From: Hofstenia miamia
Taxonomy: Eukaryota > Xenacoelomorpha > Acoela
Assembly (NCBI GenBank): GCA_004352715.1
Contig: SCFE01000019.1
Location: 2,191,931-2,251,320 of the forward strand
Direction of reading: 5' to 3'
Length of the DNA: 59,390 nucleotides
In this document: positions 35,946 to 48,160 of the stretch, in pieces
Numbering within the stretch: position 1 is the first letter of the stretch
Layout of the letters: every line of letters starts with the position of its first letter
Position numbers and translations under genes: made by a program
The notes under the pieces: generated by a model
Seen by the model: only the letters and a program-made list of their open reading frames with translations
What the model was told of the DNA's origin: nothing
Databases searched by the model: none

Positions 35946-36134
35946 NNNNNNNNNNNNNNNNNNNNNNNNNNNNNNNNNNNNNNNNNNNNNNNNNNNNNNN
36001 NNNNNNNNNNNNNNNNNNNNNNNNNNNNNNNNNNNNNNNNNNNNNNNNNNNNNNNNNNNNNNNNNNNNNNNNNNNNNNNNNNNNNNNNNNNNNNNNNNNN
36101 NNNNNNNNNNNNNNNNNNNNNNNNNNNNNNNNNN
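35946..36134. other. Assembly gap (189 N)
   Basis: Begins inside a TATATA run; probably an unresolved microsatellite. Confidence 0.99.
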
Positions 36135-36212
36135 GTATCTTACGCCCGTATATATTTTTTGGATCGAGCGCCTCGTAGATATTTTAAAATTATATGTATA
36201 TATATATATATA

Positions 36213-37551
36213 CAGTATCCATAAAATAACGCAAGGAAAGAAGTCCTTGAAAATCGATAGGTTCGTTTTATATTAACATTTTAACAAAAAAGCTGAAAAA
36301 CAATATAGTGGGATTTTCAAAGAAAATAATTAATGTTCAATATATCCTCGATTAGAGGAAAAAATTGATTTACAGCGAGATTTCATTGCTTCGACAACTT
36401 TCTTCAGTTCATTTGTGCGTATCTCAGAAACAGCATTTGACATACTTTGCTTCAATATGCACAAGTTCATATACACTTTGTTCACATACACTTTTCTCCT
36501 TAGGTAGTCTAAAGACAACAATAGCAAAGATTTAAATGTGAAGATCGGGCTGACTGTTCAAACTCGAAGTTTAGACTGAAAACAGAATTTCAAATTTCTG
36601 CTTAGAAATTCTTTAACGTTCTTGACGACATGAGCAGGAGCACCATCGTGTTGTAGATTGTAGAGGAGAGCTTCCGTTACTCTATAAAAATGGGATGCAT
36701 TGATCCTCCAACATGGTGCGATAAGCATCAGCAGCTACGGTTCCATCGAAGAAAGCAGTTGGGAGATATATTTTCCAGAAAATCTAAGCCACACAGTCTC
36801 CTTTTGAGTGCAAAGCTCAAGGAATTACAAAACTTGGCTTTGATTCACTCTATATTGCACCTTATAATGCGGACGCCTTCTCATTTAAGTGAAAGTTTTC
36901 TTCATCTGACCAAATAATGTGCAAAAGTGTTGTGTTGTCAATCCTTGTCTGATAGTTTTAAATTTAACTTTTCTCACATCACCCTATGAATTGTACTCTT
37001 AGACATATTCTTTGAAGAGTCATTTTGTTTCACAGGACACTTTCCATAATCACTTTCTCCTGATAACTAATTGACCGCCTGTTGAACACACTTGATTGAA
37101 TCATCAATAGGAGATGGTCTGCCACTTTTGGAAGGTTTGAAATTGTGTGTTCATTTTCAAATTTTTTAATCAACCGATGAACGGGGATGCATCGCAAACC
37201 TGCTTTCTGAGATTATTGATTGTAAAAAACTTATGAAGTTCAGCTGTAGCGGAATTGATACTACATAATAATATTGAACTAACTGTGCTCGTTACTCTGA
37301 TGTAAGTTGATTCAATATGTCTCACTGATATTGATGTTCAAACGCCGTTACGTGACAAAAAATTTGTAATATGTTGGATATNNNNNNNNNNNNNNNNNNN
37401 NNATGAAGTTCAGCTGTAGCGGAATTGATACTACATAATAATATTGAACTAACTGTGCTCGTTACTCTGATGTAAGTTGATTCAATATGTCTCACTGATA
37501 TTGATGTTCAAACGCCGTTACGTGACAAAAAATTTGTAATATGTTGGATAT
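36213..37551 (-). mobile_element. Tc1/mariner-like element, decayed, 3' end at left
   Basis: Starts CAGTATCCATAAAATAACGC after TA (36211-36212) at the edge of a TA microsatellite. The minus strand gives, in order, SSKNMSKSTIHRVM (HTH2), IIWSDEENFHLN (first Asp, about 36905), HDGAPAHVVKNVKEFL (second Asp, about 36600-36650), and ILKQSMSNAVSEIRTNELKK with MKSRCKSI (C-terminal helices, 36370-36460). The SPDxNPxE motif is destroyed. The right terminus was not found; the apparent right part is duplicated around a 21-N gap. Confidence 0.75.
37233..37551. repeat. Exact 149-bp duplication flanking a 21-N gap
   Basis: 37233-37381 equals 37403-37551 with N at 37382-37402. Overlapping contig ends left unmerged is the likeliest cause. 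Confidence 0.92.
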
Positions 37552-38874
37552 TTTTATTCACAAAACATTTAAGATGTGCTCATTTGATAAATTAGGTTAC
37601 TTTCTTTATATATATATATATATAATTATGTTTATTATTTGGAATTTGAGATCAACGGATTGGAATAGTGTAAGCCATAAAAACTTAATTTGTAACAATA
37701 TTCTGCGCGGCTTTTCTTGGAAAAATTCCTCAACTGTACCTAGAGTGTTACAATCTGGCATCACAATTTAAAAACCAAATTGAATTTCATGGAGATCAGC
37801 TCTTACCTAGAAATCGTCATCCCTAACCTACAAATGGATTTTTATGAATGTTTGATAAAATGTGAATCTATTTTCATTGCCGAAAGTTAAAGGTACACCT
37901 AATTTGCAATAATTTTTGAAAGAAATCTGTTACAACTTAAATATTTACATCTTGAATGTGCAATATCAAAAATAAAATGAAATCAAATATTTAAAGATAT
38001 TTGATGGAATGTTTTGCAGTAACACAACTTATTAAGTCAAATAATATTTTACAACTTGGATAAATACATTTAGATGCATTTCAACATCCTTGATTTGATT
38101 TAGTGGTTATTTTTACACAGAGAAACTCTTTTAACATATTTATATTGCTATTGCTATGGGGCTTTAGCAGATATACAATGATTAGATTAAATTTAAGCAA
38201 CTGAATTTTATAAAAAAACATTTTTACACTGTTTTGAAGACAAAGGAGCCTAACAATTACTATGCATACAATAGTTGTATACGCATTACTTTCAGTCTTA
38301 GGGAGGGGGCAACACGAGGGCATGCTCAATATATAGGGGCATGGTCTCATTCTACAACGTCGGCCTAAAAACGAGTCTAACAATGAGCCAATAAAGTTTT
38401 GAAGCTTAGTTGTTAAATTATAGATGCAATACAACATGCAATAATCAAGATTAAGTTAAAAAAAACATTATCATTGGTTCATTATTGCGCCATTAATGGA
38501 CCAGAGGACAAACGCCTATAATTGAAATAATAATTGGCTATCCATCGACCATGAATCTTTATTATTTCGGAACTCAATTATAGGTGCGCGCAAATCAAGC
38601 AGTCTTTCTTAAATACCCCAAATTTAACCATTTTCACAACGAAATCCAATTTGTTTGAGACCTAACTCAACACACTCCTTTATTCTGGCCTTGTCATCAA
38701 TTGTTTTATAGACAACTGAAATTACAGTTTTGCTATTGCGATCGGGTTCTTTACCATTGCTTTGAATTAAATTGTGATTTAAATCAGAGTTATATCAAGC
38801 GATTTAAATCATGCGATCACCGCTGTAAGTAAATTGTATCATAGTCTGCTAAAGACTCAAACAATTATATTTAG

Positions 38875-39079
38875 AAATATTCCCTATGATCAAGACATTT
38901 GCAGGAAGCTAAATCAAGCTTGGCATGTGTTTTCGAAGTGCAAGTGTACGGGATCAAATTTACTTGATAAAGCTGATTTGTGCAATCCAACTAATAGTGA
39001 ACAATTTTCTTGTCAAATTCAAGCACTCAGCGAATGGCGGGAGAACATTACTGTGTCTACGTGTGACACAAAATGTCAG
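38875..39079 (+). CDS. DEG/ENaC channel, exon (cysteine-rich domain)
   Basis: Acceptor TATATTTAG, donor TGTCAG|GTAAAT. The first A completes Arg from the previous exon, then 68 codons follow. It contains YDQDICRKLNQAWHVFSKCKC (the YSxxxCxxxCxxxxxxxxCxC block, with the middle Cys replaced), CNPTN, FSCQ, and ends STCDTKCQ, the start of the CxxxCxExxY motif completed by the next exon. The paired cysteines stabilise the thumb in this family. Confidence 0.93.
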
Positions 39080-40842
39080 GTAAATATAGCCAATACACTA
39101 CAAATAGTATACACTAACGTCGTTTTAATGTTTTACAGTATATATTAGTAATATGTTCATCATGCACTTCAGAACTGACCAGCTTCACTATCAAACCTGA
39201 CCTGATTTAAACCTGTTTAATCCTGATGTCTATAGAGCCAGGGCCCTGTTAACATCAGTTTTAGGAATTACAGATTCTAAAAGAACAGGGAATTAATCTA
39301 ATAAAATATCATTTTTAAATTAATCAGTCTTGCAGCCATAGTAACATCTGGACAATATTTAGGATGGCCTTGATATAAATAGCAACTGTAATACTACTGC
39401 AATTACAGTATTTAGAAGTTTTTTTTCTTTTAGAATATGTTAATAGATCAACTGATATTTTCATTAAAATACGGTGTAAAGAAAGAGGGGAAATATAATT
39501 AGAGGAATATATTGCTTTTATAGTTTTAGTTGTAATACTTAGTGAGCTATTAACGTTTGTAAAGTATTATAGAAACCATCACAAATTGTAAAGCAATGCC
39601 TGGACGTTTAAAGTTAAGAGATAAGTAAACATAAACATTTAATTAAGTAAACAGGTTGACCCAATAATAAATCAACAAAACATTTGCTATTAATGTTGCT
39701 TAGGTAAGATACAAAAATTATTTACGGTTATCTTAAGCAATAATCTTTGTTGTTCACGACATCCTATGACCCATATAACATATAATGAACGGAAGCAGTA
39801 ATGAAAAGCACTGGTACCAAACTATACTGAGTTAAGTAGATGCTTTCCATCTAAAAAACTAAAATGTTATCAAATTTATCAAACCACATGGGTGCTGTCA
39901 TTGAGTCAAAAATCAGAAATAGCCTTTATTTTGTAGTCATTGTAGTAACAATGAGCAAAAAACAAGGTATTAGAATTAGTCCCTTTTTGCAGTCACACAC
40001 CTTTCTAGGAACCTATGCTGCGTCCTTATTTGCAAGTGGTTACTGGTAAAATTGAAGAAATAAACAGGCATTTGTGAAAAATTCTCATTACCAACACACA
40101 TTATATTCATTAGTGTTTTCAGCCATTTTGTTTCGCTTTAAACCTTATTTTCGTCTTCCATCATACTGCGTCATTTTTCAGAATTTAGGAAGATTAGATC
40201 CCTGATCCTTTCTGAATCTAGGCTGATATTAATTAACATTTTTGCGCATAGAAAAACACAAACCATGACATTTTTTGAAACCAAAATTTCTAATTTGAAT
40301 TTCATTATTAAAACAGCCTATAATAATAACTCTTTTTTTACTCTTCAATGGCTTTATTGTTTGTAATTGTAAAATCTCGTATATTTTACAATTTGTAATT
40401 CATTTATTATAAACTTCATCATTTGTAAGTATAAACATATTTACAATTTACAGCATATTAATGTCCAAAATTTTACAAAAAAGCTTAAAATTTTTATAAA
40501 TAAACTAAAAATTAGAAGCAAAAACTATTTTACAAATTATATAATTACTCGTAATAAACAAACAGGATCAAAAGTTTCGCCAGGTATTTAGTTTTTTAGA
40601 TTAGCTTAAGCTATATTGTATTGCCAATTGGTTTTGCTTCAATAGTGTTTTGAATATTTACTGCACTACATATTTCAATATGTAAGTTGTTCCACAGTAT
40701 TTATAGTAATAGATGTATCTCTCTTCCTCCAATTCTGAGTTTTAGTAAGTACTTGATTTATGCAGCTTTTAGCCCGTTCGTTATATGTAATATATCTAGT
40801 GAGAAACTCTGTTGATTTTCTATGATAATTAATGTGCTTATA

Positions 40843-41622
40843 CAGCACTGGAAAAAAGAATTCGGCCACGCATGATTTGTCATAAATATTTCTAAGAAAT
40901 AGACGCCAAGAATGTCATTATTATTTTTTAATCAGATTTGAAGAATTCCTCAATGTTGAGACATAATTATCACTGTTTACTTCAAATCTCAAGGAGAAAT
41001 GCTACAATGCTTGTAGTAAGCTAATCTTTTCTTGGAAAAATGTATTCGGCTACTTCAGACCAAATCAGAGAATCTGTAAAAAATTTCATTGGTTGTGCTT
41101 TTTTCAGTCTATTTATATTGAAAATATCTAATAACAGTCTTTCTTCGCCATAAATGATGCCTGGTTACGTACCTTTTGCCATCCGCGAGTTGATTATCTC
41201 CAAACATTTGGCAAAGATGAGACATCGTAATATAGCCCGAATTGTAGAGCGACTTCGAAGTACTGTTGGAGATATCATCAGACATTTCACATCTGAAAAC
41301 ATCATTGCCCTCAAGCCGCCAAAACCTAAAAATTCTATTAAATATTAGGAACTATTAATCGTGAACGACTACAGAATAAACTGAATTGGCCACTCAAATT
41401 ATTTCAAAAATATACTAGTNNNNNNNNNNNNNNNNNNNNNCGAATTGTAGAGCGACTTCGAAGTACTGTTGGAGATATCATCAGACATTTCACATCTGAA
41501 AACATCATTGCCCTCAAGCCGCCAAAACCTAAAAATTCTATTAAATATTAGGAACTATTAATCGTGAACGACTACAGAATAAACTGAATTGGCCACTCAA
41601 ATTATTTCAAAAATATACTAGT
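40843..41622 (+). mobile_element. Tc1/mariner-like element, 5' fragment
   Basis: Begins CAGCACTGGAAAAAAGAATT after TA. A 64-codon frame (41154-41348) reads VPFAIRELIISKHLAKMRHR, NIARIVERLRSTVGDIIRHF, the N-terminal helix-turn-helix of a Tc1-like transposase. The catalytic part is absent here. The remnant at 43505-44100, same strand, could be its 3' part separated by later insertions, but this is not proven. Confidence 0.6.
41238..41622. repeat. Exact 182-bp duplication flanking a 21-N gap
   Basis: 41238-41419 equals 41441-41622 with N at 41420-41440. Same signature as at 37382; likely unmerged contig overlap. Confidence 0.92.
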
Positions 41623-41799
41623 TTATCAATACAATAATTATAGACATTCCCGAACCTCTTCCCAGATGGCTTTATTTACTTGTACCTTATATGCTTCATT
41701 AATACTTCTGATTAAATGATTTTTATGAACATTGGAAATCTTAGACTAGAGTAGAGCTTGATAGGCTTTCTAAATAGTTTTCTTTGTTTTTAAGACAGG

Positions 41800-42708
41800 C
41801 TAGGAAACCATACAATAGCAGGATACATATATTGGGGGTTTATGCAAGCGTTAAAGTGCATAAACCTTTTATAGATATCTAAAAATTCGACTAAAGTGGT
41901 AGGACTGCGAATAATGAAATTTGACTTTCTGCAAAATTCCTGAACTGGTATTTTTCAGTATAATTCTCGTCAATACCAAGGTATTTAACAACCGTTTCTT
42001 TAGATATCACTTTTTCATCAAATACTATGCTTAACTAGATTGGCATTATTACCTCGTTGCATAAATGTGATTTGCTTTGATTTATTAAGATTCAAATTCA
42101 TTTCTTTTAACATATCAAGATGTTTCTTGAAACTGTATTATAATCTTCAATGTCTTCACTTATATTTTTTTTTGAAATCATATAAATTAATCGTGAATCA
42201 GAATATTTGCTAAAATCTTCTTCAATATCATCCAGGTAAACCAATTATTGTTTAGTGATTTCATATATTCGGTAAACAAAAGTCCATCCATTGACCCTCC
42301 TTGTGAAACAGCAGATTCCAAATTAATACAGTTCGTAAGACATCAACTATAGGTTCTTATAGTTTGACAAAACCCAATTGGCTAGCCAAAGAGATGTAAA
42401 AAGTATTTTATTAGTGAGAACATTCTTAAGTACTGTACTAAACGCCGGCGAATAGTCAAGAAATATGCGCTTAGCTGCAAAGTTATCCATTCGATCCAAA
42501 TTTCTACCAACTAAGTCAACTGTAAGAATAAGAATATCAACTGTAGATGATTTACCTGTCTCACATGCATACCGATTTTTATCATTATCTTATCAAGACA
42601 TCTGGCTGATACCGCCCTTAATTCTACTGGTCGAAAATTTAAAGAACCTTTAAGCGTTGAACCTCCTTTTGGGATAAGCCTCCTCACTTCCTAATTCCAG
42701 CTCTTCGA

Positions 42709-42715
<7 letters not shown>
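41800..42715 (-). pseudogene. LINE reverse transcriptase fragment
   Basis: The minus strand reads, in order, RRLIPKGGSTLKGSLNFRPV (PIxKGG...NYRPISL block), then ACETGKSST, then RIFLDYSPAFSTVLKN (catalytic motif A, LDYSxAFDTV), then VYLDDIEEDFSKYSDSRLIY (motif C region, YADD changed to YSDS), and VVKYLGIDENYTEKY (the VKYLGV block after motif C). This is the RT domain of a non-LTR retrotransposon of jockey/CR1/Crack style. Stops, frameshifts and the mutated YADD show it is dead. It inserted opposite to the channel gene. Confidence 0.75.
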
Positions 42716-42742
<27 letters not shown>

Positions 42743-43092
42743 CCCGCTTTTTGCAACAGAAAATGCAAAAACCTTACATTTGGCGGGAAACAGTCCAAAA
42801 TGTCTAAGCCATTTAGCGGGCATCGCACTTTTCCTTAAANNNNNNNNNNNNNNNNNNNNNNNNNNNNNNNNNNNNNNNNNNNNNNNNNNNNNNNNNNNNN
42901 NNNNNNNNNNNNNNNNNNNNNNNNNNNNNNNNNNNNNNNNNNNNNNNNNNNNNNNNNNNNNNNNNNNNNNNNNNNNNNNNNNNNNNNNNNNNNNNNNNNN
43001 NNNNNNNNNNNNNNNNNNNNNNNNNNNNNNNNNNNNNNNNNNNNNNNNNNNNNNNNNNNNNNNNNNNNNNNNNNNNNNNTATATATATATAT
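42711..43092. repeat. TA microsatellites around a 240-N gap
   Basis: (TA)n at 42711-42740, about 100 bp of unique sequence, N at 42840-43079, then more (TA)n. Confidence 0.85.
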
Positions 43093-43504
43093 TGAGTAAG
43101 GAGTGAACGCAATTTCTCTACTTTGGCTTAAAGAACGGTAATGTGTAAAAATCCTCTTTTTCAGACCAAAGCAATATTCTCTGCTTATTGGAAGGATCGA
43201 CTTATTGGCCAGAAAATACAATATTTGAAATTGCAAAGCCGAATTCATTAAAGCTATTTGGACCAGTCATAATACTGTAAAAAATTTAACAAGAAATACC
43301 GCAAATCTCTTTTTGAGTTTAGAACTAAACTGCTTCAAACAACTAGAAAAATGCAGCCAGAAATGGAATTTTTTAAATAAACATATTGGAAAAACTAAAG
43401 GTAGAAGAAAGTAAGTACGATAATAGGATATATAAGACTAGACAAGATATTGCAAATATATTCAACAAGATCCTTGATGAGACTCGTAAAGGACTATCTG
43501 CAAA

Positions 43505-44100
43505 ATGTTGGAAGTGCTTAAGCATGCTGCTGGCGAAGCTTTCATCTGTTCTGGTGAAAAGATATTTATAGTTGAGGCAGTTACTAACCTTCAGAATGAC
43601 AGGATTTATGCCTTACGCTCGAGTGACCTTTGTGGAGGCAGTCGAGCACAATTCAGACACCAGAAACAACCAGGTGTCATGATCTGAGCAGCTGTGGGAT
43701 CCGATGACTCCAAATCCCCAATTGTGTTTACTGAAGAAGGTGTGAATTTCAACAGTGGTATCTACTAACAAATGTTAGAACATAATCCCTTAGATCAGTA
43801 AGCCATTTAGAGATCCAGGACGGACACCAGTTCTTACTGAGAACGTCGCACATGGGTGGAGAAGCGAACATTTCAGGGGTTTTTGGACAAGAACTTATTG
43901 CCACCATCTAGCACAATGCTGATCCTTATGGTCTTTGCTATGTCCCAAATATTGGAGAACAGTGTCTGTAAGTAATCGTGCAGCAGCGTTCCAGACTTAG
44001 GGCCGCCCTGATCAAATTTGGATTTAGAGGTCATGTGGAAATCCTGTGCAGTATTTACATGACTTCCTAAGGCCTTAATCCTTGCAAATTGATATATTGG
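43505..44100 (+). pseudogene. Mariner/Tc1-like transposase catalytic remnant
   Basis: Reads EAFICSGEKIFIVEAVTN (first catalytic Asp of FSDEKxF replaced by Gly), LQNDRIYAL, HQKQPGVMI followed by a stop where VWAAV is expected (AAVGSDDSKSPIVFTEEG), and later FQGFLDKNLLPPSS with LILMVFAMSQILEN, where the PDLNPMDFxxWxxLE motif has lost its acidic residues. The order and phrases match bivalve/nematode-type mariner-like transposases. It is inactive. Confidence 0.7.
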
Positions 44101-45650
44101 ACTGTAGTGTAATCAACATTATAATGTGATTTCAAATTCAAATAATAATTTACCCCGTTTTTCGATAGATAAAAAAATGAATAGGTACATCTTTATGTTC
44201 CACTCGGTAGATTTAACAGATTACATATCAGATAAAACACATTTGACAAGATAATAAATGAAGAGTTTTACAATAAATTAAGGGAAACATTAGTATATTA
44301 TTATTCATTATATAGTTTGTCACAAAACCATATTCATATCAGACATAATTGAGAGCGCATAATGTATGCCTGTTCATTTGGATACCCAATGCCCGTTCAC
44401 CCAAGCATGCCCGCAAATGTGTAACTCTTCCTGGATAGTAATTTTGTCTGACTTCGCACAAAGGCCCGACTGGAAGAGTATGCATCGCCGAACACATTAA
44501 GAATAAAAATGACAGACGAAGCTATTCTATATTCAATTTACTGATATTTTTATAATTTATAGAGTTATTGTTATGAGCCGTTAAATTTTTTTACAAAAAC
44601 TGTCAAGATAAATTTGTATAAGCAACCAAAATTCAAAGAGTTTCGAATCTTTTCTAATGTTCTAAAAGAGTTCAATCCGGTTTGCCTATCCAAAAATAAA
44701 TGGATTTTGGCTTTTGAAGTAACTTAAAAATTATCCATTTGAAATTTTTTAAACAAATGATTTAAGCTTTAGACTGATGAAAAAGTTTCTTTAATACATG
44801 TACAATGTACATTGACATATGCATATACAAGGTATAAGCTAGATGCTAGACTGACCAAAAAATTTATGGATGGAAGCAGGCGTCTAAAAGCTGCAATTTA
44901 CGTAGTTAAAAATTAGTTAGAATATAAATAATATTAAATAATGGATCTAGGTCCAACTTTGAATCCCACCTCTGTTCAGAAATCGAATATTTTGTAAGCA
45001 TTAACTGATCGGAATTGAATATGTAAAAATAACTTGTTTAAAAATATCATGATAGATACCTAATAGGCATATATATCAAGCATATTTATCACCAATCCCT
45101 GATTTTATATCAGCATACTTGAAATCCACGAACATAAATTTTACACATGAAGTTTTAAATGCAGTTAATAACTTTGAAGTAAGCATCAAGGATTCCATCT
45201 ATAATGAATTAACCAACCCAAGCCAGTGTCTTATAGACATCATTGCACCCACGAGCCAGTGGCGTACGCAAGGGAGGGCAGGGAGATTGAGAAATCCTCT
45301 GGCAGATTTTGATTAACTAACTCAAAAATATTTCTGTAGGAAAAAATTAAAACTTATGGTCGTGAAGTGCATTTTTAGGATGTATTCTCAAAATTTTCGC
45401 GGAGATTTCCCCGCATTTGTTCATAACCAAGATGTCCCCTCCCACCAGGAAATCTTGTGGACACCCTGCAGTTGACCATGAGACGAAGTGGGAAGTAGTA
45501 TTTTAGGTCTGCTTCCACTAACACTTACTAAATAAACTTAGACATATATTCTGAAATTTTCCATTTAAATTTTAAATAGGTTGTAAATTACAATGAGTGC
45601 TTGTTGACAAAGTTATTGATTTTTCTTATAATTCATGTTTGTATCTTTAG

Positions 45651-45945
45651 GAGGTTTCCTATAAACCAATCGTATCAGAAACCGATTGGCCTTCTGACAA
45701 CTACGCACTATACTTGATATCGAAATTTTTGCTGATGGAAAATCAACATGCTAAAGCACTTCTGGATCATTTAAAAGACAATATTGATAAAAAGAAAAAG
45801 GATTTTTTCTCTGATCCATCATCTTTCAATTGGGTTGTGAAAGAATCTGTTTTACGGCTTCATGTATATTTTGGAACAATGAATTCAAACGTACTTAAAG
45901 AATCCATTGCAATATCTTTTTATGATTTGCTTTCCAATATTGGAG
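45651..45945 (+). CDS. DEG/ENaC channel, exon (wrist, lower palm, pre-TM2)
   Basis: Acceptor GTATCTTTAG, donor GGAG|GTATGA, phase 1. It opens EVSYKPIVSETDWPSDNYAL, which joined to the preceding CDTKCQ gives the signature CxxxCxExxYxxxxSxxxWP. A helical thumb-like stretch follows, then VLRLHVYFGTMN (family LxVYFxxL) and ISFYDLLSNIGG, the conserved block leading to the pore helix. The last base pairs with GT of the next exon to encode Gly. Confidence 0.94.
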
Positions 45946-46518
45946 GTATGATGACAAATGCATGTAGCTAATATTTTCCCTTCAAATATTTTGAATATAA
46001 ATTAGCAAAAATCATGTAGAAATTCTTAAAAGTTAGAAAATTTCCAAAGAAAATGTTACATTGGATATAACACAATGATAGCATTTTAGACTATAAACTT
46101 ATTGTGAATGATAAAATTTTACCCATAACTTTCCAATTTCCATTCAGCGATCTCTTATTATTTAACAATTTTCTCATTGGGAAGTCTACAATAACAGCAT
46201 CTGATTATTTTTATTAAGAAAAACAATTAATTAGTACAAGGTCATCTTCACTGAAAATATTTAAAATTCTGAAATCAAAGAACATTTTTTATATATCAAA
46301 TTACTTTGACAGGATAGTGCATTCAGCAAATTACTTGATCTTAAACACTGGTATAGACCTTTATTTTCTCACCCAATCTTTAAGAAAAGATTAAAAGAAT
46401 TCCTTGAAAATTATGTAAGAACAAGGTATGACAGAAATAATATGTACATGTGGTACATTTCTTGCAGTTGCCCACAATGCAGACAACACAGATCTTCTTA
46501 TAAATAACTCATTTTTTG

Positions 46519-46617
46519 TATATTTTATCCTTATTTTTGATTAATTTAAGTTCTGTATTATATATATATATATATATATATATAACAAAACTTAATCAAA
46601 AATAAGGTTAAAATATA
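46519..46617. repeat. Inverted repeat with TA microsatellite in its loop
   Basis: TATATTTTATCCTTATTTTT at left and its near-complement AAAAATAAGGTTAAAATATA at right enclose (TA)n. Confidence 0.8.
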
Positions 46618-46689
46618 CTATATATATATATATATATATATAATATATTCTATGCAATCTAAGAACACGAACTTATGCGGAGTTATAAA

Positions 46690-46985
46690 ATCAGAAAAAG
46701 TAAATTTTTTGTTTTTGGTTGGCAACTAAGTTCTTGCGGTAATTTAAGTTACATTTTTACAAATATTTAATCAATGATATATTCTCCATTCGTGTCTACA
46801 ACTTTTTCGCAACGTTCAACAAGCTTCTCAATAACTTTCCGGTAGAAATCATTTGATTTTTACTCGACAAATTCATCCAACCAAGCTCTCAGTTCTGCAT
46901 CACTGTTAAACGAATCCCCATGCATAGTATTTGAAAATCTGTTGGTGCCAAATCAGGTGAGTATGGCGGATGTGGTAGCACCCAA
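46690..46985 (-). pseudogene. Mariner-type transposase C-terminal fragment
   Basis: Minus-strand frames give HPPYSPDLAPTDFQI (third catalytic Asp block), SDAELRAWLDEFVE, SNDFYRKVIEKLVERCEKVV and DTNGEYIID, the usual mariner C terminus. The upstream two thirds are missing and there are at least two frame changes. Confidence 0.72.
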
Positions 46986-47834
46986 TAAATTCAATTTAGA
47001 AATTAGTATTATTATTTATTAATGTTTAACGCAATTTTTCTCAATTGGTTTAGCACTGAAAATAATGTTTCACACAAACAAACTTAAGTAGTACAAGGTT
47101 TTAGAAATTGACGGATTCATTTCTTATTATGTAGGTAGCTTACAAATATTTGCTATTTGCATCACATCTGTTGAAATTTTGAAATCGGGTTTGAACATTG
47201 TTGGCATTAAGAACCTCACAAAATTGATCAAACTTAATTATAATTTACTTATTTCATGTAAGAACTTTGCACAAAAGCTGCTTAACCATATTCGACGTGT
47301 GTGTGGGAAGAATTTCCTCTCTCTATTGAACTTTTTATTCCTTCTGAAAAGAGTTATGGAGTTTTCTAAGTAAGACTTAGTGATTCTCCTAACTTTTGTT
47401 AGGGCTCATAATCCCATGAAATTATTTTTCTAAATATCTGCTGACATAATGCATGATATAGTTATTAAATCGGAGCATGCTCTTCTTATTATTGTTGGTG
47501 AGAAAATAATAAATAAAATATAATTCCAAAGGGTGGCGGATCAAATTTTTTTGGGTATGCAAATCTTCACAAGAAAAAATTAGGGGCTGTAAACAAGCAA
47601 CTAGTCCAAAACTTTTTTACAACTTGCCCTGTCACTTACAACTGTCAGGCTATTTGAAGATCCAATATTTCCAAAAAAAGGAAAATGACCAACTGAAATA
47701 TATTTTTTACATCATGGTATTGATAATTAATACAATATTAAAAAAAATTAAACTGCAGAATAATTCAAAGCTTGGAAATGTTCGGTTCGCTAAAGCAGGT
47801 TATTTTTAGTGTTTAGCAGTCGAGAAAATATCAT

Positions 47835-48160
47835 CTGCCCGAAGCCCTTCCGCCCGTTATCTTCCCTGCCCGATGTCCGCCCGCCCGTTCTCCACTGTAA
47901 CCGAAATCAGCCCGTCGATTAAAAATCGTCGAGTGACCTAAATTGAGACAGATTCCTAAAAAAATCTTAGAAAACAGAGCGGACTTTCAAAAAAACACGT
48001 GAGACTAAAATTTCCAATGTATCTTACATCTGTAGGCAATCACTAACATATCTAAAAGAAAACTTTAGAAGAAACATTTACAGAACACAAATGTCAGTTA
48101 AGTTTCTGGGAAGATGTTGTGTGCTCGCGCCCGCTTGATGCTCGCGGATTTCGGGCCGCT
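47835..48160. mobile_element. GC-rich blocks resembling hAT subterminal repeats
   Basis: CCGCCCG / GCCCG words cluster at 47835-47925 and again at 48118-48160 (CTCGCGCCCGCTTG) in AT-rich surroundings, similar in style to the ends of the hAT element at 3.1-5.6 kb. No transposase or clean termini seen. Confidence 0.35.

Larger units (their letters stand above)
31921..38874 (+). other. Intron of the DEG/ENaC gene (7.0 kb)
   Basis: Contains a TA microsatellite (32079-32165), a hAT-like MITE (32836-33547), a hAT transposase remnant (34114-35260), a perfect 67-bp tandem duplication (35653-35786), a 189-N gap next to TA repeats (35946-36134), a Tc1-like remnant (36213-37551), a 21-N gap with duplicated flanks, and unrecognised AT-rich sequence from 37552 to 38874. 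Confidence 0.8.
39080..45650 (+). other. Intron of the DEG/ENaC gene (6.6 kb)
   Basis: Contains a Tc1-like 5' fragment (40843 onward), a 21-N gap with duplicated flanks, a minus-strand LINE fragment (about 41.8-42.7 kb), a TA microsatellite and 240-N gap, and a mariner-like transposase remnant (43.5-44.1 kb). The stretches 39080-40842 and 44110-45650 hold nothing recognisable apart from a possible MITE end CAGTGGCGTACGCAAGG at about 45258. Confidence 0.8.

Noticed and set aside
45258-45480. Possible MITE beginning CAGTGGCGTACGCAAGG
   Set aside because: The right end is not a convincing inverted match and no target duplication was seen.
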